A DNA stretch of 14,089 nucleotides from Defluviitaleaceae bacterium. Lineage in GTDB: Bacteria > Bacillota > Clostridia > Lachnospirales > WQUN01. Location: positions 1 through 14,089 of the forward strand of contig WRKK01000328.1 of assembly GCA_009782245.1 (NCBI GenBank), given 5' to 3'. A model generated the notes under the pieces. It was given only the letters and a program-made list of their open reading frames with translations. It did no database searches and was not told the origin of the DNA. This document shows positions 6,905-14,018 of the stretch, piece by piece (the stretch's first letter is position 1; the number at the start of each line of letters is the position of its first letter). Both the position numbers and the translations under genes were made by a program.

Positions 6905-7615
6905 CTATTCCGCATAAATCCGTACATAATCAATCTCCATAACATAAGGCAAATGCTCGTCATTAACAGGCCCACCCAAACCACCGCCAACCGCTATGTT
7001 CAAAATCATAAAATGCGGAGCGTCAAACGGCCAATTTTCAACGGAATTATCGTCATCTTTGTCAAATCTTGCCATGGATACATCGTCAACGAAAAATTCG
7101 ATAAATGTTGGTGTCCATTTTACGCAATATTCGTGAAAATCCTTGCATAAATCCTTGGAACGTGCTACTATTGTGCGTTCTGTACCGATTGCGTGGTTGC
7201 GTTTTTCGGAATGCAAGCTAAAAAGCAGGTTGTCTTCGTCCCTGCCGACGTGTTCCATTATGTCAATTTCGCCGCATAACGGCCAGCGAGTGCCTTCTCT
7301 TATGCTTTTGCCCAACATCCAAATTGCTGGCCACGAGCCTACTCCGTTGGGCAATTTTGCCGATATTTTGAACGTGCCGTAAGTAAACGATTCTTTTGTG
7401 TTCAGCCTTGCGGACGTATATTCTCGGTCGCCGTCTTTTTCTTTTTGTGCGACAATTACTAATTTACCGTCTTTTACGTAAACATTGCTTGGTCTATCGC
7501 TGTAGGCTTGCAACTCGTTGTTTGCCCATTGGTGGTTGCCAACTTCGCAACGCCACTTTTCTGGGTTTGGGGCTCCATCGTAATCAAATTCGTCTGAAAA
7601 AATTAGTTTTTCCAT
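6905..7615 (-). CDS. Glycoside hydrolase family 16, laminarinase-like endo-beta-glucanase, without signal peptide
   Basis: This 236-residue single-domain GH16 enzyme should hydrolyse internal beta-1,3 (or mixed beta-1,3/1,4) glucan bonds with retention. The catalytic stretch is GEIDIMEHVG at 115-124: Glu116 nucleophile, Asp118 helper, Glu121 acid/base. The extra Met gives the beta-bulge type (E-x-D-x-x-E) seen in laminarinases. GSWPAIWML (93-101), the N-terminal FSDEFDYDG and the closing DYVRIYAE strand are family hallmarks. The start is set at 7615 because GGAGG lies seven to eight bases upstream; a longer frame to 7648 adds 11 unsupported residues. Neither start gives a signal peptide, no carbohydrate-binding module is attached and no sugar transporter is adjacent. 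It may act on imported oligosaccharides or leave the cell another way. A perfect dyad sits in its upstream region. Confidence 0.9.
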   Translation of the reverse strand: MEKLIFSDEFDYDGAPNPEKWRCEVGNHQWANNELQAYSDRPSNVYVKDGKLVIVAQKEKDGDREYTSARLNTKESFTYGTFKISAKLPNGVGSWPAIWMLGKSIREGTRWPLCGEIDIMEHVGRDEDNLLFSLHSEKRNHAIGTERTIVARSKDLCKDFHEYCVKWTPTFIEFFVDDVSMARFDKDDDNSVENWPFDAPHFMILNIAVGGGLGGPVNDEHLPYVMEIDYVRIYAE

Positions 7616-7652
7616 TTTGTTACCTCCGATTTTGTAAATAATGCACAATTTT

Positions 7653-7689
7653 TATAAAGATTGTATATTATTTATATACAATCTTTATA
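7653..7689. promoter_or_regulatory. Perfect 16-bp inverted repeat upstream of the GH16 gene
   Basis: Arms at 7653-7668 and 7674-7689 are exact reverse complements (core ATAAAGATTGTATAT) around a five-base loop. It lies 38 bases upstream of the glucanase start and 38 bases after the purB stop. Neither exit is followed by a good T run on the minus strand, which argues against a simple purB terminator. It fits better as an operator, or as an mRNA leader hairpin, controlling the glucanase. Confidence 0.5.
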
Positions 7690-7726
7690 TTGGATTTTTA
7701 TGCGATTTTCCGCAAAAGTTCCAAAA

Positions 7727-9154
7727 TCAAACATTTATAACAACTTCCGCACCCAACAACCCCGCATTTTCCGCTAAAATTCCGTCAACATCTCTCAAAA
7801 ATGTTTCCGTTTGTTGTGCGGCACTTCCTGTAAAAGACCACGATTCTATTAGGGTTATCAATTCCTGTTCGGTTAGCCCAAATGCTGAATCGGCGGCTAT
7901 TCTGCTGATTAAATCGTTCTGTTTGCCCTCTGCTTTTACTTGTTGGGCGGCGGCTACAGAATGTATTCTTATGCGTTCGTGCAAATATTGGCGGTCGCCA
8001 CCGTTTTTTACGCAGTGCATTAAAATGTTTTCGGTGGCAATAAACGGCAATTCTTCCCATAAATGTTTTTGCATAACCTTGGGATATACCGTCAAACCGC
8101 CAATAATATTTGCGTACAACTGCAAAATGCCGTCCACCGCCAAAAACGCCTCTGGCATAGAGATTCGCTTGTTTGCGGAATCGTCCAAAGTTCGCTCCAA
8201 CCATTGTGTACCTGCCGTAAATGCTGGGTTTAGTGCATCTGCAATAACATATCGTGCCAAAGATGCTATGCGTTCGCTCCGCATGGGGTTTCGCTTATAC
8301 GCCATCGCCGACGAGCCAACTTGTCCACTTTCAAAGGGTTCGTCAACCTCTTTTAAGTGCGACATCAGCCTAATATCATTGGAAAATTTATAGGCACTTT
8401 GGGCAATCCCAGACAGCACGGACAATATAAAATAGTCAAGCTTGCGGGAATAAGTTTGTCCGCTAACCGAATAAACGCCGTCAAACTGCATTTTATCGGC
8501 AATTTTGCGTTCCAATTCCAAAACTTTTTGGTGGTCGCCGTCAAAAAGGTGCAAAAAGCTTGCTCCTGTGCCTGTTGTGCCTTTACAGCCCAATAATTTT
8601 ATATTTGATATTGTGAAATCTAACTGTTGCAAATCCATTAGCAAATCGTGTAGCCACAAAGTGGCACGTTTGCCGACAGTTGTAGGCTGTGCCGCCTGAA
8701 AATGCGTATACGCCAAACAAGCTAAATTTTTGTGGGCATTTGCATATTTATGCAATTTTTCAATAGTGGTCAACAGCAACGTTTTTATGCGGTTTAGCCC
8801 TTGTTTCATTACAATTAAATCGGTGTTATCGCCAACATAGCACGAAGTCGCACCCAAGTGGATTATTGCACCTGCCGTTGGACATTGCACCGCAAACGCC
8901 TTTATATGAGCCATTACATCGTGGCGGAGTTCCTTTTCAAAAGCGGCGGCTTGCTTGTAGTCTATGTTGTTGATGTTGGCTTGCATTTCGGCGATTTGCT
9001 CGGCTGTGATTTGCAAGCCCAATTCTTTTTGGCTTTCCGCCAACGCAACCCATAATTTTCGCCACGTGGAAAATTTATTATCGTCAGAAAAAATAAACTG
9101 CATTTCCTTGCTTGCATAACGCTTGCATAGCGGATTTTCATATATATCGGACAT
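7727..9154 (-). CDS. purB: Adenylosuccinate lyase
   Basis: PurB acts twice in purine synthesis: it splits SAICAR to AICAR plus fumarate, and adenylosuccinate to AMP plus fumarate. It is a cytoplasmic homotetramer. The 475-residue protein carries the superfamily signature loop GSSAMAYKRNP at 280-290, with the mobile catalytic Ser and Lys287, plus AGAIIHLGATSCYVGDN (94-110, His99) and LAYTHFQAAQPTTVGKR (147-163, His151). The blocks WLERTLDDSANKRI, YPKVM and PFIATENILM resemble the longer, animal-like ADSL branch more than the roughly 430-residue Bacillus PurB. The loop has Ala where most members have Pro (MPYKRNP). The start ATG follows AAAGGAG by seven bases. It is the last gene of the minus-strand run, 84 bases after the M15 peptidase; no other pur gene is in view. 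Confidence 0.97.
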   Translation of the reverse strand: MSDIYENPLCKRYASKEMQFIFSDDNKFSTWRKLWVALAESQKELGLQITAEQIAEMQANINNIDYKQAAAFEKELRHDVMAHIKAFAVQCPTAGAIIHLGATSCYVGDNTDLIVMKQGLNRIKTLLLTTIEKLHKYANAHKNLACLAYTHFQAAQPTTVGKRATLWLHDLLMDLQQLDFTISNIKLLGCKGTTGTGASFLHLFDGDHQKVLELERKIADKMQFDGVYSVSGQTYSRKLDYFILSVLSGIAQSAYKFSNDIRLMSHLKEVDEPFESGQVGSSAMAYKRNPMRSERIASLARYVIADALNPAFTAGTQWLERTLDDSANKRISMPEAFLAVDGILQLYANIIGGLTVYPKVMQKHLWEELPFIATENILMHCVKNGGDRQYLHERIRIHSVAAAQQVKAEGKQNDLISRIAADSAFGLTEQELITLIESWSFTGSAAQQTETFLRDVDGILAENAGLLGAEVVINV

Positions 9155-9238
9155 TTTGTTGCTCCTTTGATTAAATTTTATGAATTTTATGAATTTTGGT
9201 AGTTTTTCACAAAAGTTTGCGGATTTTTCAGCAAATTT

Positions 9239-10213
9239 TTAGTAAGTTTTTTCAAAATGCTGATAATCCCGCACATTTTGCCAACTTCCGCCCCACGTCC
9301 AGCCGCGGCTTGTGAATGCCGTATACACAACATCGCCAGGAATAATCATACCTGGGCGGACATTATTGCGGTCAACATAAGCCGCTCCCGCAGGAGGCCA
9401 CACAACCGTTGCAACAGACGGGTTTTGCACAGGGTTTATATCTATCGCAACGCCGAACGCATGATTGGAAAGTATTGTAGTTTCGGCAATATACCGAAAA
9501 TTAAAGGCGGAACTATTATTATTTTGCATGGAAAACAGGTCATCGGCGTTAAAGTGGTCAATCAACAGCATTTGTGCGATTGGAAAGCCGCTGGCGTAAA
9601 TTTCCCGAAAAATATCCAAAACTTCCTCCGCCAAAGCGGCGGCGACTATCATGTTGCCAATTTGCGTTTCGCCGTCAAAGTCAACGTGCGTAATCGTCAA
9701 ATAGGACAGTTCGTCCAAGGCGATATAATCGTTGCTAACAAAAGAACTGCCATATATAAGGTTGACAATATTTGTTGGAATCGGCTCGGCGATAAATATT
9801 GCGGTTTCGTCTTCTGGGATTTCTTCGGGTTCGTCTGTTTCCTGCCCGTTCGGCAGGCGAGCGTCGTTGTCGTCAAATTCGTCGTCAACTTCGGTTTCCT
9901 GCCCGTCCGGCAGGCGGGCATCATTATCGTCATTATCGTCAACTTCGGTTGCGGGTTCATTTTGCACAGCTTGGGAAGTTTCGCCATTTTCGGGGGGTTC
10001 GGCTTGGTCAACTTCTGTGGGCGGCTCTGCCTGTGCCAATTCAATTTCAATATTTTCAATATTTTCGGCTGGCGGCACAGGGTTTTCTTGAACGGCGGCG
10101 GCTGGCGGCTGGCTCTGTTGTGCATTATAAAAGAAGAACGCCGCAGCAATTATGACAATCAAAATAAAAACGGCGATGGTGGTGCTAAGTAAAACAGCTT
10201 TTTTACGGGACAT
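9239..10213 (-). CDS. Membrane-anchored M15-family peptidase (Peptidase_M15_4-like cell-wall peptidase)
   Basis: This 324-residue protein has a single N-terminal membrane anchor (about 5-29), an acidic Pro/Glu/Asp-rich linker (about 33-145) and a C-terminal zinc peptidase domain. The zinc ligands are visible as SNHAFGVAID (His251, Asp258) and RDYQHFE (His319), with Asp316 as likely general base and a GWTWGGSW block before it. This matches M15 peptidases of the VanY/CwlK group (D-Ala-D-Ala carboxypeptidase or L-Ala-D-Glu endopeptidase), so it probably trims peptidoglycan stem peptides outside the membrane. Which bond it cuts cannot be told. The start ATG follows GGAGG by ten bases. The linker contains a tandem duplication built on a palindromic DNA element (separate entry). 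Its position after a TolC-like gene and before purB gives no functional clue. Confidence 0.88.
   Translation of the reverse strand: MSRKKAVLLSTTIAVFILIVIIAAAFFFYNAQQSQPPAAAVQENPVPPAENIENIEIELAQAEPPTEVDQAEPPENGETSQAVQNEPATEVDDNDDNDARLPDGQETEVDDEFDDNDARLPNGQETDEPEEIPEDETAIFIAEPIPTNIVNLIYGSSFVSNDYIALDELSYLTITHVDFDGETQIGNMIVAAALAEEVLDIFREIYASGFPIAQMLLIDHFNADDLFSMQNNNSSAFNFRYIAETTILSNHAFGVAIDINPVQNPSVATVVWPPAGAAYVDRNNVRPGMIIPGDVVYTAFTSRGWTWGGSWQNVRDYQHFEKTY
9837..9947. repeat. In-frame tandem duplication containing a CCTGCC palindrome, within the M15 gene
   Basis: Units at 9837-9893 (57 bp) and 9894-9947 (54 bp) are near-identical and differ by one codon in length. Each starts with a hairpin, CCTGCC(N5)GGCAGG, at 9841-9857 and 9898-9914. 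On the minus strand they encode EVDD..DDNDARLPxGQET twice (about residues 90-107 and 108-126). The palindrome supplies the ARLPxGQ part. The hairpin is of the same family as 4994-5009 and 14037-14052. Confidence 0.85.
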
Positions 10214-10330
10214 TTACGGGTTTCCTCCTTTAGCTTCGACTATTTTGGCGTTTTGGCGGCGGTTTTGTTTGCGATTTTTTGCCTTGTTTTCAACTTTTTC
10301 AACTTTGTCAACTTTATTTTTCAATGTCAA
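10214..10330 (-). CDS. Possible 38-residue basic peptide between the TolC-like and M15 genes (doubtful)
   Basis: A frame opens at TTG (10330), overlapping the TGA stop of the TolC-like gene, and closes at TAA directly before the ATG of the M15 gene. The product would be rich in Lys, Arg and Asn (starting MTLKNKVDKVEKVENK) with no membrane segment. There is no good ribosome binding site, so it would depend on coupling to the upstream gene. The first third is a 9-bp tandem repeat, which by itself keeps a frame open. It is more likely than not spacer, but the exact fit to both neighbours makes it worth recording. Confidence 0.15.
   Translation of the reverse strand: MTLKNKVDKVEKVENKAKNRKQNRRQNAKIVEAKGGNP
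10289..10315. repeat. Three tandem copies of a 9-bp unit
   Basis: TTCAACTTT, TTCAACTTT and GTCAACTTT follow one another without gaps. They lie in the spacer between the TolC-like stop and the M15 start. Such a run is prone to slippage and could vary in copy number between strains. Confidence 0.7.
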
Positions 10331-11439
10331 CCCAATAAAAACGCATTTTCCAGCATAAATTGGGCGTTCCAAAAGTTGTTCAAATTGCGTTGGATTGCCG
10401 TTTCTATGCGGAATATTTCCAAATTTATGCCGTCAATTTCAAATTGCGTTGCACGTCCAACTTGGAAGTTCAAATTGGCGGAATTTAGCCGTTCGTTGGC
10501 ACGGAGCAAATCAATTCCTAGCGACTCATTGCTATTCAACAGCATTGTCAAGTTGTTGTATTGGTTGCGAATGGCGGTTTCTACGGCACGGAGCGTTGTG
10601 TTATATTCACGTTCGGCTTGTGCCAATGCACGGTCTTGCTCGGAGCGTTGGAATGTGCCAAGCGGTGCGGGTGTTTGGTTGAGAACCGCCCGCGCACGAC
10701 CAACCGCTATATCACGTTGGCGGACGGTTGGCTGCCGCAGCGCTGTACGCCGCACAAATTCGTCCAAGCCGCCGCCAGACGGCAATTCTAGCAGTTCCCA
10801 ATCGTTCATTATGTAGTAATTGCCTGTTAGCTGGCGTTGCAAAATGCGGTTAAGGTTCTGCCGCTCGGTTGCCAGCGAAACCTGCAAACTTGCGAGGTCG
10901 GTGTCCATTTGCTCGAGGGCGAGTTCGGCGGTGTTTAGGTCGCTTTCGCTGACCATTCCCGCCTCAAACCGCAAGCGGGTATTTTCCACGTTTACCTGCT
11001 CCCGCCCGATGTTTGCCTCTAGTAGAAGTATGTCAAGTTCGGTGTTTGCAATGTTTGTCATGCTGTTTCGCATTGTCAATTCTGTGGATATTGTCGCCAT
11101 TTCTCGGGCAAGCCGCAAGTTGTGGATATTTGCGGTAAGTTCGCCAATTTGTGCATCAAGTTGGGCAATCTCGCCAGGAAAACTTTCGCCGCGCCGTTGC
11201 CGAAAATTCAGCATATCTTGCATTTGCGTCCGCATATCTTCCAAACTGCGAATGTTTGTGTCGAATGTGGTAATTGCGGGTAAATTGCGGGTTGCGTGTC
11301 CTAATGCGATATTGTAGGGTACTCTGGTTGGCTCGCCCTGCCCACCTACTGGACGGGTAGCTTGCGTTGGCTGTGCGATAATCGGGGAAACCCCCATAAT
11401 TACCGCTATTACAGCGGTTAATAAAAATTTTTTCAACAT
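10327..11439 (-). CDS. TolC-like outer membrane efflux family protein (secreted coiled-coil protein)
   Basis: This 370-residue protein begins with a signal peptide (MLKKFLLTAVIAVIMGV..., cleavage likely after about residue 22-27). The rest is almost entirely amphipathic helix in two related halves. The pattern RFEAGMVSESDLNTAELALE (about 173-192 from this start), and its later counterpart FQVGRATQFEIDGINLEI, is the G-x-x-x-x-x-D/E-L motif of TolC/OEP proteins. TolC proteins form trimeric exit ducts for efflux pumps and type I secretion; no HlyD-like adaptor or transporter is nearby. The start is uncertain. ATG 11439 is given. TTG 11445 has better spacing from AAGGA, and TTG 11454 overlaps the upstream stop. 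In a monoderm host it might be an extracellular coiled-coil protein instead. The family call is moderately strong. Confidence 0.7.
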   Translation of the reverse strand: MLKKFLLTAVIAVIMGVSPIIAQPTQATRPVGGQGEPTRVPYNIALGHATRNLPAITTFDTNIRSLEDMRTQMQDMLNFRQRRGESFPGEIAQLDAQIGELTANIHNLRLAREMATISTELTMRNSMTNIANTELDILLLEANIGREQVNVENTRLRFEAGMVSESDLNTAELALEQMDTDLASLQVSLATERQNLNRILQRQLTGNYYIMNDWELLELPSGGGLDEFVRRTALRQPTVRQRDIAVGRARAVLNQTPAPLGTFQRSEQDRALAQAEREYNTTLRAVETAIRNQYNNLTMLLNSNESLGIDLLRANERLNSANLNFQVGRATQFEIDGINLEIFRIETAIQRNLNNFWNAQFMLENAFLLG

Positions 11440-11450
11440 TTTCAAAATAT

Positions 11451-12494
11451 TCAATCCTTTCCGTTTTTCCCATTTTTCCCATTTTTGGGCTTATTTTTCG
11501 CAACACGCACATCGTTTCCGTAAAGTTGATAAGGCTTATAATTGCCCATTATGCGAGATGCTATGCGTTGCGAGTAATTTTCCTCGATATTCTGCATTGA
11601 AATGTTGGACGATATTATCGTGGATTTTTTCAACAAAATTCTTTGATTTATTATATCAAACAGAGCGGAAATTGTCAATGAAGTTGGCAAATCTATTCCC
11701 AAATCGTCTATAATCAGCAAATCCACTTCTACGGCGGTTTCTGCGGGGTTTTCGTTTTCGTTTTTGTAATCCTGCTTAAATTGGTAATCGTTTATGCTAG
11801 AAAAAAGTTTCGGAGCGGTAAAATAAAGGACAATTTTCCCTTTATCTAGCAAATCTTTGGCTATGCAATTTGTCAAAAAAGTTTTGCCTGTGCCAGTTTT
11901 GCCCGTAAAAAAGATGTTTTCAAAGGTTTCGTCGAATGTTTCCACAAATTTTGCGGCTATTTTGTACATTCCCTCCATGTATTGCCTGTGCGTAAAGCCA
12001 TTTGACAGGATTTCTTGGTCGTCAAAAATTTCCACATCAAACTTGTCAAAATTTTCGTTTTGCAGGATTTCTTTGAGGTTGGATAAATCGTAATATTTGT
12101 TGATAATGCGTTGTTTTAGGCAACTACAGCGGTAATCTTTGGTGTTTTTGGCGGGTTTTTCGGTGTAGCCAGTATCTTTGCAGAGATTGCACTCATAAAT
12201 ATTGGTAAAATAGTCTTCTGGGATATTATTTTTGGCTAAAATAGCTTGCTTTTCGGCTTTAAGAGCCGTTTGCTTTTTTTTGATTTTGCCGATTAACGTT
12301 GCAGCATCGCCTTGTTTAGCCAAAATTTGCTTTGATACAGAAAGGCTGATAGTCGCAATTTCGTCCTCTATCTCTTGCAATCGTGGCAATTTGCTTAAAA
12401 CCTCTTGGCGGCGTGTGTTGTATAGCTTATCGGCTTTATTTTTGGCGGTTTCGTAATATTTTAGCACTTCTTTTGTAACGGTTTTGTAAGACAT
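11451..12494 (-). CDS. dnaI: DnaI/DnaC-type helicase loader ATPase
   Basis: This 347-residue AAA+ ATPase should load the replicative helicase onto DNA at the origin and at restarted forks. The N-terminal half is helical and ends in a probable zinc site: CNLC (102-105) and CSC (123-125), as in Bacillus DnaI. The ATPase half has Walker A GKTGTGKT (198-205), Walker B LLIIDDLG (259-266), a sensor-1-like SSN (295-297) and SQRIASRIMG with the likely arginine finger. The start is the ATG at 12494, six bases after GGGAGG; a TTG at 12500 would overlap the upstream stop. It follows the DnaB/DnaD-like gene by two bases, so the pair is co-translated and presumably works together. The extreme C-terminus is a low-complexity NGKNGKNGK tail not needed for the fold. 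Confidence 0.93.
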   Translation of the reverse strand: MSYKTVTKEVLKYYETAKNKADKLYNTRRQEVLSKLPRLQEIEDEIATISLSVSKQILAKQGDAATLIGKIKKKQTALKAEKQAILAKNNIPEDYFTNIYECNLCKDTGYTEKPAKNTKDYRCSCLKQRIINKYYDLSNLKEILQNENFDKFDVEIFDDQEILSNGFTHRQYMEGMYKIAAKFVETFDETFENIFFTGKTGTGKTFLTNCIAKDLLDKGKIVLYFTAPKLFSSINDYQFKQDYKNENENPAETAVEVDLLIIDDLGIDLPTSLTISALFDIINQRILLKKSTIISSNISMQNIEENYSQRIASRIMGNYKPYQLYGNDVRVAKNKPKNGKNGKNGKD

Positions 12495-12496
12495 TG

Positions 12497-13573
12497 TCAA
12501 CCTCCCACAAACATTTGCCTATCAACTTCAAGCTGGTGGCGAGTTATTTCGTCATAATCTATTTGGTGCGTGTCAAATTCTATATATTTTTTGGGACGTT
12601 TATTCGGGCGGCTAATTTTTTCCGCTTTTTGCGTATCGTCCAATTTTGACCAGTTGTTATCCATATTTGCCAAATCTTCCAAAGATTTTATGCCCGCTTT
12701 GTACCATTTGCCGATAATCCCATTAACGTAGCGAAAGTTGAGTTTTTCGGCGGTTTCCAGAGCGGCTCTATCCCAAGCCTCTAGCACTAAATTTAGCGGC
12801 ATTTGCCAATCTATCAGCCATGTATCGATAAATTTTTTCTGCAATTTTGCGGGTGCTTTCCGCTTGCCAAAGGCTTTCATTATGGACATATAATTATGTT
12901 CAAACAAAAGCACGTGTTCTTGTGCAGCATTCACAGAAATAATGTTGTTTTCGCTCCAATCTTGTGCAATTTTTTCAATGTAACGCAAATCGGTTTTGTC
13001 GTGTTCGGCACAAAAAGTTAGCAAATATATTATAACATCGATTGGCAACCTGTACCAGTCGTAAAATTTGTAAATTATCGCCATTTCAATATACGTTATG
13101 TTTTGCGGAAAAGTTTGCTGTGCGTGGTCGTGCAGTTGCTTTATATTGGGGTTATTTTCAACCAAATAAGTCAACTCTTCGGGCGTGTAGGTTGGCGGCT
13201 CGGTTTTGGCGGTTTCTGGTTCTATATGTAGCTGAATAACATTGCTGATTTTCGGCTGATTTTCAGGAATTTCGGCTGTTTTTATTGTTTCGGCTGTTTT
13301 GGCGTTGTTTAAGTTATTCAGCGGCAAAAATTTTATCGTTGGCGTTTCCTTATCGGAAATATCCGCAATAATCAAGCCTTTTCGTTGCCAATACTTCCAG
13401 GCATTGATAACATCGGTATCGGTAATGCGAAAATGGTCGGCGAACTCTGCGGTTGGCATTTTTTCGGCGTTTTCGCTGGCTTTCCGCAAGCCGTAAATGT
13501 AAACAAGTGCGTAAATCGGCGGACATTCGTTCATATATTCGTCAATAAATTTTGCTGATAGTTGAATTTCCAT
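12497..13573 (-). CDS. DnaB/DnaD-like primosome protein with two DnaD-type domains
   Basis: This 358-residue cytoplasmic protein should bind DNA and help the adjacent loader place the helicase. Residues 1-85 look like a winged-helix domain (TAEFADHFRITDTDVINAWKYWQRKGLI...). A variable linker (about 88-130) is rich in Glu, Lys and Thr. The first DnaD_2-type domain spans about 131-226 with the signature YIEKIAQDW (198-206). A second spans about 235-300 with YVNGIIGKW (282-290). Two such domains resemble Bacillus DnaB more than the shorter, single-domain DnaD. The C-terminal 60 residues are charged and probably flexible. The ATG at 13573 is chosen because GGAGG lies five bases upstream; a TTG at 13606 is the other option. 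It heads the minus-strand run, downstream of a DnaA-box cluster. Confidence 0.9.
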   Translation of the reverse strand: MEIQLSAKFIDEYMNECPPIYALVYIYGLRKASENAEKMPTAEFADHFRITDTDVINAWKYWQRKGLIIADISDKETPTIKFLPLNNLNNAKTAETIKTAEIPENQPKISNVIQLHIEPETAKTEPPTYTPEELTYLVENNPNIKQLHDHAQQTFPQNITYIEMAIIYKFYDWYRLPIDVIIYLLTFCAEHDKTDLRYIEKIAQDWSENNIISVNAAQEHVLLFEHNYMSIMKAFGKRKAPAKLQKKFIDTWLIDWQMPLNLVLEAWDRAALETAEKLNFRYVNGIIGKWYKAGIKSLEDLANMDNNWSKLDDTQKAEKISRPNKRPKKYIEFDTHQIDYDEITRHQLEVDRQMFVGG

Positions 13574-13644
13574 AAAAGCCTCCGTTCTGGTATCTTGGGT
13601 TGACAAAAGTTTGGTGTTTCGTTGGTTGGTTGGTATGTTAGTTT

Positions 13645-13672
13645 ACAATATTTTCGGCGGCTTGTGTAGCAA
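13645..13672 (-). promoter_or_regulatory. Possible promoter of the primosome operon
   Basis: On the minus strand TTGCTA (13672-13667) and TATTGT (13650-13645) are 16 bases apart, each matching four of six consensus bases. Transcription would start near 13638, leaving a leader of about 65 bases before the ATG at 13573. The nearest DnaA-like boxes (13699-13719) lie 27-47 bases upstream of the -35. The match is modest. Confidence 0.3.
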
Positions 13673-13698
13673 AATTTATCAACAGCCCAAACAAAAAA

Positions 13699-13921
13699 TG
13701 TGGACAACTTTGTGGATAACTAGCAAGTTTTTTGCCTGTTTTTTGGGATATTTTTGGAATTATCCACAATAATTTTGGGGGGATTTTGGGGTTGCCAGAA
13801 AAAACCCCAGTTTGGCAAGGTTTTTACAGTCTGTTACATTTGTATGACTTTTAGAGGAGTTGCGAAAAATTTTGTGGATTGGCGGGTTATTTTGTGGATA
13901 TGTGGAGAAATTTGTGGATAA
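13699..13921. promoter_or_regulatory. DnaA-box cluster upstream of the primosome genes
   Basis: Seven 9-mers match or nearly match TGTGGATAA. Perfect copies are at 13711-13719, 13913-13921 and, on the opposite strand (TTATCCACA), 13760-13768. One-mismatch copies are TGTGGACAA 13699-13707, TGTGGATAT 13893-13901 and TGTGGAGAA 13901-13909; a two-mismatch copy is TGTGGATTG 13873-13881. They form two groups, 13699-13768 and 13873-13921, separated by about 100 bases with no gene. T-rich tracts lie at 13727-13757. Such a group is typical of an origin region or of a DnaA-controlled promoter. The rest of 13607-13948 shows no credible coding frame; a GGGGTT/AACCCC pair near 13788-13807 could form a small hairpin. 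Confidence 0.7.
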
Positions 13922-13948
13922 GTTTTGAGGGGGGTATGCGGAAAAAAC

Positions 13949-13967
13949 GGGCGGATAATATCCGCCC
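13949..13967. repeat. 19-bp perfect palindrome
   Basis: GGGCGGATAATATCCGCCC reads the same on both strands around its central base, with nine-base arms. It is flanked by A-rich DNA on the left and CTACCTGCG on the right. It looks like the GC-rich intergenic repeats that are common in some Firmicute genomes. Confidence 0.65.
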
Positions 13968-14018
13968 CTACCTGCGTACATTTTTATTGAACCATTGGGG
14001 ATTAGACGGACGGGCGAC

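Noticed and set aside
7641..8393. 250-codon plus-strand open frame opposite purB
   Set aside because: It is antisense to a clear adenylosuccinate lyase, and its start lies by the inverted repeat without a ribosome binding site.
9257..10192. 311-codon plus-strand open frame opposite the M15 peptidase
   Set aside because: It is a long shadow frame. The minus-strand frame has a membrane anchor, zinc ligands and a good ribosome binding site, and the plus-strand product has no family features.
13812..13928. Plus-strand promoter-like TTGGCA-N17-TACATT with a 22-codon frame from 13860
   Set aside because: The frame is very short, its start is too close to the AGAGGAG motif, and it consists mostly of DnaA-box sequence.
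13760..13981. 73-codon minus-strand frame in the gene-free right end
   Set aside because: It is made largely of DnaA boxes and palindromes read as codons, is low in complexity and has no ribosome binding site.
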